Shown piece by piece: positions 1 through 12,249 of a stretch of 64,000 nt of DNA. Numbering within the stretch: position 1 is the first letter of the stretch; every line of letters starts with the position of its first letter. The stretch covers positions 15,782,640-15,846,639 of the forward strand of contig NC_058342.1 of assembly GCF_905475395.1 (NCBI RefSeq). The letters are read 5' to 3'. The notes under the pieces are model-generated. The model saw only the letters and a program-made list of their open reading frames with translations. It did not search any database and was not told where the DNA came from. Position numbers and translations under genes: made by a program. The stretch is from Chrysoperla carnea. Its lineage: Eukaryota > Arthropoda > Insecta > Neuroptera > Chrysopidae.

Positions 1-283
1 GAAATCCCGAACTTCCAAAATGCTTTAACACTCGAAAACCCAATAATTCTTCAACTTTGACATCTCACAGCTAACATTATTTTGAGTCTGCGAAAAAATA
101 GGTATGGTTTACATTTTTTATAACTCGTGGCGCTGACATCTTAGTGTTAAAATCCGATAGAAAATGAACCGATCGTTGTCAAGTAAAAAGTCTTAGAAGG
201 AGCAGGAGTTTATTTATGAGATAAATAATAATTTGACTAATAGATCCAATAGAATTAAATTATTTAATAATTTTTTTTAACAG

Positions 284-421
284 AATGAAGATATTCCATT
301 AGCCGATATGTCGTATCCAGAGAGTGCTTTGCATGTGGGTGGCGGAGCACCAACAGGTGGTCCACCTGTCGCAGGAGGTGTACGAATTTATCCTCCTGGA
401 CCAAATCCTCAACAGCCTACG
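284..421 (+). CDS. Internal exon of an unidentified gene (Pro/Gly-rich tail)
   Basis: A 138-base exon bounded by a pyrimidine-rich acceptor (…ttttttttaacag) and a good donor (gtacgt). It reads as 46 whole codons: NEDIPLADMSYPESALHV, then a Gly/Pro-rich stretch (GGGAPTGGPPVAGG), then VRIYPPGPNPQQPT. It is phase 0 at both ends, so it joins in frame to the exon at 12061. There is no start codon in the right place, so earlier exons must lie before the window. The low-complexity Pro/Gly composition suggests a disordered region, plausibly the cytoplasmic tail of a membrane receptor, but no domain identifies the family. The protein family is not recognised. Confidence 0.62.
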
Positions 422-1300
422 GTACGTACATACCAATATTAAAGATTCTCTCTAATTTTTTTTAAAGAGAAACTTTAATCAAAAATTCACTTTTTCCCCC
501 TTTTTTATGTATTGATATGAAACATTCCCTGTTTTTCTCCAAACTAACTTTTCAACTTTCACTATTTTTTATTTTATTTTCTTTTTTTTTTTTTGAGTGT
601 GCATGGATTTGATTTGTGTGAAAGTGTCTTTAATAATCCGTAAGGGCTCAGTTTTATTGAAGCATCATGTGACGGCAAAATGTAACTTTGTTTAATTTCT
701 GCGTTTATCGCTTACTGTTATTTGGCGCGTCAATGAGGCTGAGTATTAAGTGTTTGCTATACTGGTTTGAAAAAATATCCATAAATTAGACACAAATTTG
801 AATAAACCGTAATGATCCTATCAAAATCCACCTTCATATCACTTCAAAACTAGCAGGGACATACGCAGAGCACACAATTTTTTTATTTCATTGCTTTTTT
901 GCAATAAAATAAACATTCTCCAATTTTTCCACTTAGATTTATAAGAAGTAACTTCAATTGCATCCGCGTTTTTTTCGTTGTTTTTGTTTATTATTTTGAA
1001 TCGCTTGGATTTTTAGAATCGAAATTATTTATAAACATTCAACGATTACTTTTCGGAAAAAAACAGGGATACAAAAAAATTTGAGATTATTCTTAAACAT
1101 TCACCACTAAAATTTTGCAAAATTTTTTTGATGCAATGAAGTAATTTGTAGATTTAGTAACGCCTTTCCCCCCTCTTAGAGTAGCCACAGACCTTGAAAA
1201 TTGAGAATTCCAAAGGATAATTAAATGGGATAGTGTCAGGGAATTATAATTAAGTAAATTTTAGCTTTTTTGGAAATTCAAATTATATGCGTTTCTATTA

Positions 1301-1874
1301 TACAGGATGTCTCGTCGTAAGTACCGCACGCTTTTGTTGTTTCAGATTGAAAATAAAATTTTAAGATGAAAAATCCTCTTGTCATTTTTTGATCCGATGC
1401 GAAGATAGTCAGGTATTAATTAAAATAGGCAGCCAATCAGAGGCATTGTAACTAAAAATTAAAATCACTTGACTCTGACTGAGACTTATTATTAATTAAT
1501 GATTTTTGATAGAATAAAAATAAATTATTAAATAATTATTATTGTTATTAAAAAAAAATTTATTAAGTATTCAGTTTGAGCAAAGTCAATAACTTTTAAT
1601 TTATTGCTATAAAAATACTTAATAAATTTTTTTTTTAATATAAATAATAATTATTTAATAATTGATTTTTAATCTATCAAAAATCATTAATTAGTCAATC
1701 TCAGCCAGAGTCGAGTGGTTTTAATTTTTAGTTTCAACGCTACTGTATGGCTGCTTATTTTAATTAATAACTATCCGTGCATCGGATAAAAAAAAGAAAG
1801 ATAATTTTTCATCTTAGAATTTTATTTTCTATCTAATGCAACAAAAGCGTGCAATACTTACGGGACACCCTGTA
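1301..1874. mobile_element. Foldback MITE with TACAGG ends
   Basis: The left end TACAGGATGTCTCGTCGTAA is mirrored by CTTACGGGACACCCTGTA on the right. Inverted similarity continues inward for over 200 bases, through aaaattttaagatgaaaaat, the motif near aggcagccaatc and the AT-rich centre. There is no coding capacity. TA at both ends suits a TA-inserting DNA transposon. It lies inside the first gene's intron. Confidence 0.75.
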
Positions 1875-2739
1875 TATTGGATGTTTGATGAGAAAAAACG
1901 TTCTTAATTTTTGCGAAAGAACTACAAGAAGGAGATTTACAAAAAGTTGTTTCATAAAAAGCATCCCACGAAGATGTAATAGATACTTCTGTAAAAAAAA
2001 GAAACCAGAAATTATTAAATAAAATATTCAAATATTTTAAGCCCATAAAATATGCCCTCGATTCAATACTCTTACGTCAGCGTTTTTTCAAGCCCGCGAA
2101 ACTGTTTTTATAAGTATTTAAAGATTAAGCCTTCAGCTACTTTAGTGAATAATTCCGAGTTCCGAAACAAAAAGTATTTAATGAAATTTGAGAAGGACTT
2201 TAAATTCACCCAAAAACTACGAATTCCGGTCGTTTGTTAAAATCAAGAATTTGACAATTCTGATCATTTTTGGTGACAATACGAAAAGGAAAATTACTTT
2301 TCTTTATTATTCGACTGTACTTTTATTTGAAAGGAATTGATGATGGGAAAAAAACTTTGACTACCGTCTCTGACCCCTAGGCAAAATACTAAGAATCAGC
2401 CCTATTTGCCAACTTGTAATAGGCTGAGTATAAAGTTCTGATTTCGGTTAAGTATCTTAAAAAATTTGACTGTGGTATCAAAGTTCAAGGATAGGCAATA
2501 ATAAATTCCTTCACAGCCACTTATTTTAAAAACACTTCACTTTGATGGTCCGCACACAACTGACGCTACGGAAGAAACATTGAAGAGCACGTCAGCAATG
2601 CGTGTCAGACGCTGGCGTCAGCTACCTCATGGGAAACATACCTTTAGAATCCACAGTTTCAGAAAATTTCATTTAAAGTTATATTCTATATGAATTGCAT
2701 TTAGCGTAGGGTCCTTTGGCTTCATTTAGTGGGGAGAAG

Positions 2740-3005
2740 GAAGAAATCTAATCTTCTCTGTCACTATCCAGCTCTTGCCATGAAGAGATGGACTCTCTTC
2801 ATTCAACCTTTCTTTGGCGTCCTCTCCGACGTAAAGTTTGTTGGCGTCAAGACACTCCTGCTGTTCTTAAACAGCTCCAGATGATTCATGAAGTAGTGGC
2901 CCGGGATGAGCCAACCCTTTTTCGGTATCAACAGGCCCTTTGCTCTAAGTTTGCCCCACCCCAAGACAGACACTCAAACCTAACCTTGACTGAATTTAGA
3001 AAACA
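2740..3005 (+). pseudogene. 3' fragment of a non-LTR retrotransposon (copy 1)
   Basis: The DNA from ctcttgccatgaagagatgg to ccaacctttttcggtatc matches the fragments at 39150 and 41528 almost word for word. In those copies it encodes the end of a retrotransposon protein: a Cys/His cluster (CRSCH…ETMSHLFCHC in copy 2) and then a Leu-rich tail ending in SKWFME. Here the frame is broken, so the 73-codon reading from 2788 is out of the original frame. It is a relic only. Confidence 0.6.
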
Positions 3006-3386
3006 ATGAAATGCTATTTTAAGCATATGAAGCTACTAGGACTCTGTGGAAGTCAAAGGCAGCGCAGATAGCTAACTTCTATGCATTATTTTGCTTTTAT
3101 ATGAAACAAATTTTTGTAAATTTAATAGTTTATCTGATGAAAATTCGTAATGCTTTGACATTGAAAGTATTCGTAAGGACGGGGGTCCATAAGGGAGCAC
3201 AAAAAAACCAGAAACAATCAAATCGATTTCTTGTGGCCACTCTGTTTCTCTATACATCTTTTGACATTTTATATCAAACTCAAGTGGTGTGTTTGAGAAA
3301 AAACAATCTCGCGTTAGCGTTACAAAATTATAACAGTAGTTGTTTTTGATTTTCCAGAATGGCTGAAGTGTGTCTGCTTGTATGTC

Positions 3387-3403
3387 CTCGCTCGCTCGCT
3401 CGC
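3387..3403. repeat. Short (CGCT)n microsatellite
   Basis: About four copies of CGCT. It stands out only because the surroundings are so AT-rich. Confidence 0.8.
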
Positions 3404-4692
3404 CTACCAACCTACCAGTCCGTGATTCGAAATAACCAGCGTTTCAACTGCGTAAAAAATAAATAAAAAAATTTATAAAAGACACTCAAAATTTTTAATA
3501 TTTAAGTAAAATTAATTTAACAAAAAAAAAAAAAACAATAAATATTTACGAATCGTTGGATAATAAATACATTCCAGAGGTTCAAAAAAAAAAAAAAAAA
3601 CATAACCTAAAAACAAAAGCACAGTTTATTATTAAAAACAAATAATTAAAAAAAATTGTATTACTTTATTATCAAGTAGTTCGCACTACTAAATTCTTTG
3701 TAATTTGTATTTTAGTGACATTTTAGGGAGTGCATCGTATAAATATATATATAAACAAAATATAGACCAGGAGGTTATCGTATCAAATTTATGTATCATT
3801 TTTGTTTGATTATTGCGGTTCTATTCATTTGTTGTAAAGTTTGTTTTTTCATATTTAAGGAAATCTTAAAATATAGTTTTTACTTTGTCTGAAAGTAAAA
3901 ATAGTCTGAAATTATCAACCTTCGAAAGTGAAATTAAATTTGATAATATATTTGTATTATTGAATAAAATCGGGAATTAATAGGAAATTTCATTGGTCTG
4001 GAATAATTATGGGAATTATAGGTATCAAAAATATCGTGAACTACCTATCAGTCAAATGAATTATTATTTTTTTTTTGTTTTAATTTTCTTAGACAATGAT
4101 TTTAATCTAAATCACAAACAAATTTGATTTTTGGAATTTTACTTTACGCTTAGAAGCAGAAAATTCAAAATTTTCGTTATCTATTTTGAAATATGACAGG
4201 AAAAAACATCTCAAAAACATGACTTGATTTATACATGAGTACGAGAAACTGCTAAATTATATAGAATTTCGGGCTACACCATAGAAAGTACTCAATCTTT
4301 CGTCAAATGAATCAAATTTTAGTATTTTTGAGTCTAAATTACCGTGCTTTATCAATTTCTGAAATTAGTATTTTGATTTTTTCCAAGTGATTTATTTTGC
4401 GAAAGTTGAAGAAAATTTTAAGAGAAAATATACCAAAATGAAGTGTATTTGTCCAAAATTTCTACCTTGTATATTGGAAAAATGGGAATCATCAAAAAAT
4501 TTTGAAAGTTGATTGTTATAAACAATCCTGTTCATGTGGGTCTAGCATTGGCCAAACTTCGAGTTATAGAGGAAGTTTTATCAAAATTTAGACTTAGAGG
4601 CGTTTTCTGCGTTTTCTGAAAATTATATTTAGAAATATCCGACTTATAGAGATATCAATGAATGCAAAACTATTACGGGATATTGAGCTTTT

Positions 4693-4861
4693 TTTAAGCT
4701 CACTCTCTAGGTAGCATCCCTAACGTGGACTTATGGAATGAAAATTGTTTTGAGAGAAAGTGTTCAAAGCTAAAAAACTCGTGGTATTGGGGTAACAACG
4801 GCCTTGCTATAACTATGATTGACGATTTTACAGCAATAAATTTCCGGGCTTAAAGAATTAA
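4693..4861 (+). repeat. Dispersed repeat, first of a pair
   Basis: The sequence starting ttaagctcactctctaggta, through cctaacgtggacttatgg and ctcgtggtattggg to cgggctta, recurs at 6696-6858 in the same orientation with few differences. The two copies lie on either side of the foldback at 5381-6580. The family is not recognised. Confidence 0.75.
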
Positions 4862-5380
4862 GGAAATATTCCCTAATTTTTAATTTTATTTTTTAATTCT
4901 ACTTTGGAGAATTGATTTTAGAAATTAATCCCATTTTCGGTAATTAAAAAAGGCCATATTTTAGATTTCTACACAAAATTTACACAACATAATCCAGCAA
5001 GTTAAATGATACATAAATTCGATTCAATGACCGCCCCTGGTCTAACTATACTAGGGATGTCTCTCACACAACTCGAAATCCGCCATACTTTTTTTGTTTG
5101 TTTTAATTTTATTATTATTTTATTAACATATATATTTTTAATTATATTATTGTTTTGGTGAATCGTAAAAAGGAGGGGGAAAGGGGGGCATCTCTGTATG
5201 TAATTAAGTATAATTATTATATATATAAAAACAGAAAAAACTGAAAAATAAAAATGCCTATGTGAGATATCTGAAACAATTGAAAAACAAAAAATATCTA
5301 TATATATATATATATTAAATAAATTATTACAAGTTTATATTGAAATTAATTTTTTTTTTCTAATAGCCATTTTGTTTTTA

Positions 5381-6580
5381 TACAGGGTGCTTACTAGCTA
5401 AGGTGGCAACATATGGGAAACTTTTTTATTAAAAGGTTTACGCAAAAAATGTATACTTTATAAAAAGCTTTGCTGTCAAGAATATTAACATTCAGCTATT
5501 CACTTTTGACATCGAATATACAGGGTGGCCACAAATTGAGAAAGTTCGATTGGAATGTTAATGGTCGTTAAGAATTGTTGACCATTTAGAACATATAATA
5601 AGGGAAACGGTTCAAGAAATCACTTCCGAGATATGTAGGAGAGTATTTGAAATAAAAGCGACCTGAAGTTAAGGTAGTAGGGATAAAATATAAAAATAAA
5701 CTTAGAACAGTCAGCTTTTTATTATATTAAAGATAAGCATCTAAATAATGTTTTATTTAAGTTCGAGGATGCCTTATCGACTTTTTTAATGAAATATTGA
5801 AAATTAAAAATCGTACTTTTACATTGACTCAATGGGATCCCGTGCGTTATTCTTTATACAACACCAAAATTCTCATAATTCCAAAAAACTGTGTTCACAT
5901 AATAATGCACCAAAAAAACAGCTTAAAGTTTAAAGAATTTATATATATAAAAAAATACATGTTATCGATCATTATCAAAAAATTTTAACGATTAATCATA
6001 ATTCACATTGTAATTTCCGTATGTTTCATTATGAGTATGATAACTTTAAAAATCATTAACAGATGTCGTTGAAATCGGTTGACAAGTTTAATTAATGTGT
6101 CACAAAAAATTGTTTTTATAAAATAGACAATCGACTCCGAAAATTTTAAAGAACCATAACTCGGCGCTTTAAATCGTTGTAACTTTGCCAAATCTATTAT
6201 TTTCATTATGATACAGAAGATTTGTAGAGTATAATATGTCGATAATATAGGAATTATAACTACAATAACTAATCAAGGAAATCGTATCAAGAAATTGTTT
6301 TTTTTTACAAAAGTGTTTTAATACACTCCTACATATCTCGGGAGTGATTTCTTGAACCGTTTCCCTTATCTGTTCAAAATAGTCTACATTTATAAACGAA
6401 CATTAACATTACTATCGAACTTTCTCAATTTGTGGACAGTCTGTACATTCGATGTCAAAAGTGAATAGCTGAATGTTCATATTTTTGAAAGCAGAGCTTT
6501 TTATAAAGAATAAATTTTTGTTGTAAATCTTATAATAAAAAAGTTTTCCATATGTTGCCAACTTAGCTAGACACTCTGTA
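5381..6580. mobile_element. 1.2 kb foldback element with ~270-bp inverted arms
   Basis: The left arm starts TACAGGGTGCTTACTAGCTA; the right arm ends …TAGCTAGACACTCTGTA. Shared inverted blocks include ggcaacatatggaaaac, tagctgaatgttaat, gacatcgaatgtacag, ctcaatttgtggcc and ggaaacggttcaagaaatca. The inner ~650 bases are AT-rich with no significant ORF. It is a non-autonomous DNA element; the TA flanks fit TA insertion. Confidence 0.78.
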
Positions 6581-6695
6581 TATGCTAAGTCGCTTTTCTA
6601 CTTGTTTTTAATTGTTAAATCTATCATTGTTGAATTCATGTGGATGAAGTATAAGACATTGTCTCTGGTTGGGTTACTTATTACGACGTGCTATT

Positions 6696-6858
6696 TTTAA
6701 GCTCACTCTCGAGGTAGCATCCCTAACGTGGACTTATGGGATGAAAATTGTTTAGAAAGTGTTCAAAGCTGAAAAACTCGTGGTATTGGGTAACCACGGC
6801 CTTTTTATAACTATGATTGACGATTTTATAGCCATAAATTTACGGGCTTAAAAAATAA
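6696..6858 (+). repeat. Dispersed repeat, second of a pair
   Basis: Same-orientation partner of 4693-4861; it differs by small indels such as the loss of a few bases after aaaattgttt. Confidence 0.75.
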
Positions 6859-7604
6859 ACGATATAGCCTAGAGATAAATGTAGCCGTTGGGCGTTTTCA
6901 TACACACTATTGATTAACATTTCGGCCTCTGGAGCAACGTGACTGCTATCCGATTTAAATAAGAAACTAATAATTACGCATTCCTTATTCATTGGTACGA
7001 TTCAGTCATACCTTGACTCTCGTCACAAGGAGGCACCTAATTCATGAACGAAGCCTAAAATATGGGGAAAAAAGCAAGTTTGTATGAAAGGGCACACAAG
7101 AGGGACAGCAAGGTGATTAACAAAGATTATTTACAGAGCCTTTTTCCTTAAATCCACCACTGGCTATGGTTAAAGTTCATCATTCAGTGAAGTAGGATCG
7201 CATGAGATTGCCAAATTATAAAGATACTTCAACCGACGATGTCTTTTCAAAAGATCCATTATCTTTCTCAACCTGTATTCAAATCAGTTTCCACCATAGA
7301 GATAATGATGTCATAGAGCTGTATAGACAAAGAAAACGCAATAAGTGAGTTCTTGACCGTAGTGAGAGAGGTAGAAAGAGACAGATATTGTAGGCATATA
7401 AGAGAGACGAAGACAGATATATACGTTTATTTTACCTGTTCTCTGGCGACTTTCCAGCTCCGTGTTATTATTTCTATGGTTTTCACCAAACAGAAGCAAA
7501 TGATTTAGCCTGTACTATGTACAACTTAGCCTGTCCTACGCAAAATTCCAGTTGTAAAGATGGGTTTATCATCTTTAATTCGGTATTGTTTCTATAGTTT
7601 TAAC

Positions 7605-7845
7605 CCTCGAACTAATAAAGGGGTGTTATAAGTTTGACCGCTATGTGTGTGTGTTTGTCTGTCTGTCTGTCTGTGGCACCGTAGTGCCTAAACGGATGGA
7701 CCGATTTTGATATTTTTGTTTCAAAGGCAATTTAATGGAGAGTGATCTTAGATTTGTTTCAAATGCAAGTTTAGGGTTCCGTAGCCGAAAAATTTGTCGG
7801 GAGTTTTTTAAATTTTGTGAATTTCACTTGTTAGTTGACCGTATT
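7605..7845 (+). repeat. Interspersed repeat S, copy 1
   Basis: The segment runs from aaggggtgttataagtttga through a (TGTC)n stretch, ggcaccgtagtgcctaaacg and ttagggttccgtagccgaaa. The copy at 59645 shares this order of blocks. No ORF. This type of sequence is common in insect repeats, but the superfamily is not identified. Confidence 0.65.
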
Positions 7846-8651
7846 ACAACTCCTTGAAGGAAATCAGAAGCAATGATTATAGACCTAAGTGTTCTATAAA
7901 AGCCTTTAAACTCTACTTCATGCTTTGCAAATTCACGTTTAATTTTTAAGTATGGATAAACTCAGCATTTCCTTTTTTTCGGCATATGCCAATAAATGAC
8001 AACGGCATTATGAACCGCAAAGCTTCTGATACAGGCTAACGAAAGAAAAAGAGTGAGTTTATCACAAATCGAAGAAGACTTACGTCAATGGACAAAGAAC
8101 GTCCGAAACAACTTTAGTACAACAAGTTGGTTTGCAGTTTCGTAAGAATCTCATTGCACCAAATACCATATACTGTTAGGCCCTGACATACTGTTAGGCC
8201 CAGGATTTTCCTGATTAATCCTTCACAATAAACAATCAGGTGGTGGCAGCATCTTCCCTGGACCATACCAATATCAGTAACTTAACAATACACTCTCGAA
8301 GGAGAATTCCCTATATTTGAGCCTCTCAAAAGCATGTGGAGACGTTATACTTTTTAGAATACTTTAAAAAATCACGGCCAGAGTATTTAATCAGCCAACT
8401 GCAACAGTTTATTAATCTGTGTTGGTCCCCGATTGTGACAATGTGTATGAAAACGCTCATATTTAAATTTAATCGCCACGCTATCAAAATTTCCTCTTTT
8501 CTTTTTTCGCGAGTGAAATTAAAATAAAGAATAACTGCATTTTATTTAGAGTAATATGCCTGAAGAAATTTACACATCTGGGCGAGATATGTATATAAGA
8601 TATAAGAATGTTTTCGGGGATGGTAATAGATTTGAGAGGGGTGGTGTGTGA

Positions 8652-9556
8652 AAGTCGAAAGGCTGGCGAAAATTTCAAGAAGTGTGTGGTATTGATTTTT
8701 ATGTTATTTTAAATGGCGAGTCGAATAAAGCAAATACCGAAACGATAAATCAACCTCTAACTATGGATGTGGAAATTGGTGTTTGAGAGTGCAGAAATGA
8801 AAAATTTGAAGCCATAGTATTTAAGGTAGTTCCTCCGCGACCGTCCAGTCAAAAAGTTTTGGACTAATACTATCATTCAGTGCGTTAACTGTGCTATGAC
8901 TATTATACATATACAATATATTATTTTCAACAGACTGTAGTTACACACAATTATATCTTCTATTCGTATACACACACATACTTTGATACAAACCTTTACC
9001 ATTAGTTTTTATATGCTTTCCACAAAAATCATCGCTAAAACGAGTTATTTATTTAAGTTTTTTATCGAAACTATATGGTAAATAATTTTTATTTTTATTT
9101 ATATATTTTCTAAATGTAGTATTCTACATTATATTAGTTTTTCATAGAGATGTTGGACGTCATTCATTGGTAAATAAATATAATATTTGTAAATTTGTGT
9201 ATTTTTATACACTTCTCCCATGTACACGTACAAATTGCGTCACTTTTAATTGCTAATATCTCATGAATGGCATGGTAAATCATCTTCTAATTTTAACAGC
9301 AAGTGTATTATGAATTAAATATTTTATATTCTGAGTTTTGAGAAATTCTTGGAATATCACTTTCGTGTAGGTACTACCTTAAATGTATTTTTAGTAGTTT
9401 CAAGATATGAAGAGTCCCAAACGCATGAAGGCGTTTAAACTTTTTTTGTAAGATTACAAAAGTGGTGTTATTCGACTCGCCAAATAAAATAACATCTAAA
9501 TCGATACCACACTTTAGTTTTGAAAGAGGCTAAGTTTTCACCAGTCCTTCGACTTC
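8652..9556. mobile_element. TIR element interrupted by a second TIR element
   Basis: The left end agtcgaaaggctggcgaaaa, and further in tatgttattttaaatggcga followed by gtcgaata, are mirrored on the right by tattcgactcgcca, aaataaaataacat and ccagtccttcgact. The middle is occupied by the TTAA-flanked element at 8821-9382, which inserted later. No coding capacity is visible. Confidence 0.7.
8821..9382. mobile_element. TTAA-flanked MITE with GGTAGT termini, nested
   Basis: It starts TTAAGGTAGTTCC and ends GGTACTACCTTAA. TTAA stands at both ends, as expected of a TTAA target duplication. There is no ORF. It lies in the middle of the older element at 8652-9556. Confidence 0.6.
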
Positions 9557-10756
9557 TCAAAGGATTTCAGGACATGTCATTGATAGCATGGCGATTAAAT
9601 AACAATAAATCGGGAAAAAAATTATTTTTTTGATACTGATAAATAAGATACGATAAATAAGCTACAAAATTTAATATCGAACCTTTGCTTGAATTGAGGG
9701 TGACATTTCTTTTTTGATTCGATCGAAATTGATCGCTATTTTTGGAAATTTGAAAGGACACATTCAAAATGGAAAATAAATTCTCAGAATAACTATTAAT
9801 CGGGCTGCTGCAATCTCAATATCTACCTATATATTTTTGCCAAAATAAAAAAATGGACAAGAAATTTATTAGGAATTTCAAGGATAAAATTTGTAAATTC
9901 CAAAAACAAAACAAGAAAATTCCTTTTTAAATACTCTTTTTATTAAACTTTATAGATACTTCTAGTACTTTAAAAAGGAAGAAAAAGGGATAAGAAATAT
10001 TTTTGTGATATCACATTTACCACAAAGTTATTTTTAATTCGTCTACCTCAAAATTTAATATTAACGATGTGATATCACAATTAGAAAATTCGGAGATCTT
10101 TAGGTTCTCTGTGATATTTTTAACTTTAACCTGTTTTAGAGGCACGAATACTTCTTGCCAGGTGGTAATCAAGTTTTATAAGCAAATGAAGCTACAAAAT
10201 TTTATCAAAAAACTGAATTGAATAAAGATGATCCTAATGCCCAAATTTGATCGAGTAACCTAATTGCTACTACCAAATTATTTGGGGAAATTTTTTTATA
10301 ACTTTTCTGATTTTAAATCGAATGCGATTATAATCAAAATAAGAGCTCAGCTTCATTGAGACGTCTAGCGATGCAAAACGATCGCGAAAAATCAAATAGA
10401 AGCCAGTTTTTTGTTTACCATAGTAACACTAACTAACACTAACATGTCTTCAGCTCGATTTTCATGTCCTAAAGCGTCTGTTTCCGCTTCAATAAAAAAA
10501 AAAAAATAATAATAAAAATACTGTTAAAAATTTTTTACGGAAGTCATTGCCATCTTTGACTCTATGGTAAGCTAAAATGGTTTCTATTTGGTTTAACGTG
10601 ATCCATCATCAGCGTCTTATATCACATTTCGAATTTGGGAACCCTATTAAGGTTTTAGGACTATCATTTAACTACTTTCTATATTAGAAAGTAGTTAAGG
10701 CAAGCCGAATAAATTTTTTCCCGTCAGAACATTAAAGAGGCCAGTTTATTATTTTT

Positions 10757-11441
10757 ATACACCGTGTTCTGTTGTTGACTGCAGAAACCCGGCTTGTCAA
10801 AATAAACTCATCAAGAGCAACAAATAATTCTTTTCCAAATTTGGAGTCCTAATTTGAGAGATATGGGTATGACAAAAATTGATGAATTTGTTCATTGACT
10901 GTCTATTATTTGATAACCAGTAGCCAATGATAATCAGTAAATATTAGTAAATTTTACTTAATAATGGAAGGGACTTTTAAAAACGTATAAAATTATTTAA
11001 TTGGATCTGGTCAAAATATCCCACTTTATACATTTTTATTATATTTTTGTGAGAAAACAATAACTAATTATAAGTTAACAATTATATCATTGGACGTAAA
11101 TAAACAAACCACGCCCATTGTGGCGTAATTTGTTTGTTTACTAATAATCTAATGTTTTTTCGCAAAAATATAATAAAAATATAAAAAATGGGATTTGACC
11201 AGATCTAATTAAATAATTTTATACTTTTTTAAAATTCCCTTCCATTATTAAGTAAAATTTACTAATATTTACTGGTTATCAAATAATAGACAGTGAATGA
11301 ACAAATTCATCAATTTTTCTCATACCCGTATCTCTCAAATTAAGACTCAGATCCAAATTTTGAAAAGAGTTTTCTTATTGCTCTTGATGAGCTTATTTGT
11401 GAAGCAAGGTTTCTGCAGTCAATAACAGAACACGTTGTATA
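10757..11441. mobile_element. Foldback element F3, copy 1
   Basis: Arms of over 200 bases face each other: atacaccgtgttctgttgtt and tgactgcagaaac at left, gtttctgcagtcaataacag and aacacgttgtat at right. Further inward, ataacc-agtag, ttattaagtaaaattta and caaacaaaccacgcc are mirrored. A partial second copy is at 22080-22560. Confidence 0.78.
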
Positions 11442-11483
11442 TGTACATATGTTTTTATTTTTTTATAATAATTGTTTTAAAGT

Positions 11484-11697
11484 TACAGACAGTTTTAAAA
11501 GAACATTTCAAAAGACAAACAAAAACGTCCGACATAAAAATGTTCGTAAAATCGTTGTGACGTAATAAGGTAATTGAATAGTATACACTGTAGACCATTA
11601 TTAATTAACATTATGACGTTACATGATCTTTTACGAACACATTTTTTATCGGGCGTTTTCGTTTCTCTTTTGAAAAGTTATTTTAAAACTGTCTGTA
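11484..11697. mobile_element. MITE with TACAGACAG termini
   Basis: TACAGACAGTTTTAAAA at left pairs with TTTTAAAACTGTCTGTA at right; aacgtccgac… and ttcgtaaaa are mirrored further in. About 214 bp with a short unpaired centre. It sits just beside foldback F3. Confidence 0.78.
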
Positions 11698-12060
11698 ATT
11701 TTAAAATTATCATGAAAAAATTAAAACAGTTTTGTTATAGATCTTATATATGATCTTTCCATTTTTGTCAAAAAAATTATTTGTTTTTTCAAAATTCCAA
11801 TTAAAAAAATTTCATTAAAATCGGTTTTTTTTTTTCTTAAATGGGTTTTCATCACTTTTAATACTATTAGTTTAAATTTCATTGAACTCACTAACCAAAA
11901 ATTTTTTCTCAAATACTAATCAAAATCTACCTGCATGATACTAAAAAAAAAGGACATTAATTCCAAAAAATTCCAAAAGTCCACAAAAAAAAAAAAAAAT
12001 TATTATATTGTTGGGTAATAGCAAATATAAATTTAAACAAAAAATACACACTTCTTCCAG

Positions 12061-12249
12061 AATAACATTGAACCATTATACGCTCAAGTCGACTTAGAGA
12101 AGAAACGTAATCGACATTCAAATGTGGATCCGAATGTAAACAGTTGGTCTGAGCCAACGGCATCATCTGTATTGGCCGCATCGATCAGCCATTTAAATGA
12201 TAAACGCAGTGGTGTACAATCAGATGTATGCAATAATTCTTGGGTATAA
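12061..12249 (+). CDS. Terminal exon of the unidentified gene, C-terminus -NSWV
   Basis: The acceptor cttcttccag is followed by 62 codons and TAA. The peptide begins NNIEPLYAQVDLEKKRNR and ends in VQSDVCNNSWV. A tyrosine in YAQV could be phosphorylated, and the basic run KKRNR follows it. The last residues, S-W-V, fit the class I PDZ ligand pattern (S/T-x-hydrophobic). From known biology, W at -1 and V at 0 are favoured by LAP-type PDZ domains such as Erbin's. Joined to the exon at 284 this gives a 108-residue, mostly polar C-terminus with no membrane segment, as expected of an intracellular receptor tail. An adhesion receptor is a guess; no ectodomain is in the window. Confidence 0.65.
   Translation, partial: NNIEPLYAQVDLEKKRNRHSNVDPNVNSWSEPTASSVLAASISHLNDKRSGVQSDVCNNSWV

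Larger units (their letters stand above)
422..12060 (+). other. Long intron (11.6 kb) of the unidentified + strand gene
   Basis: This is inferred from the donor at 422 and the acceptor ending at 12060. It holds only repeats: foldbacks at 1301, 5381 and 10757, nested TIR elements at 8652, and a retrotransposon scrap near 2740. Stretches 422-1300, 1875-2690, 3010-4690, 6861-7600, 7850-8650 and 9560-10750 show AT-rich sequence with no convincing exon. A further exon, or an alternative one, could be hidden, since short exons without recognisable content are easy to miss by eye. Confidence 0.5.

Noticed and set aside
3072-3410. 112-residue - strand ORF (with an overlapping + strand ORF at 3101)
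   Set aside because: No recognisable motif, mixed composition, no splice or start context; both strands open by chance.
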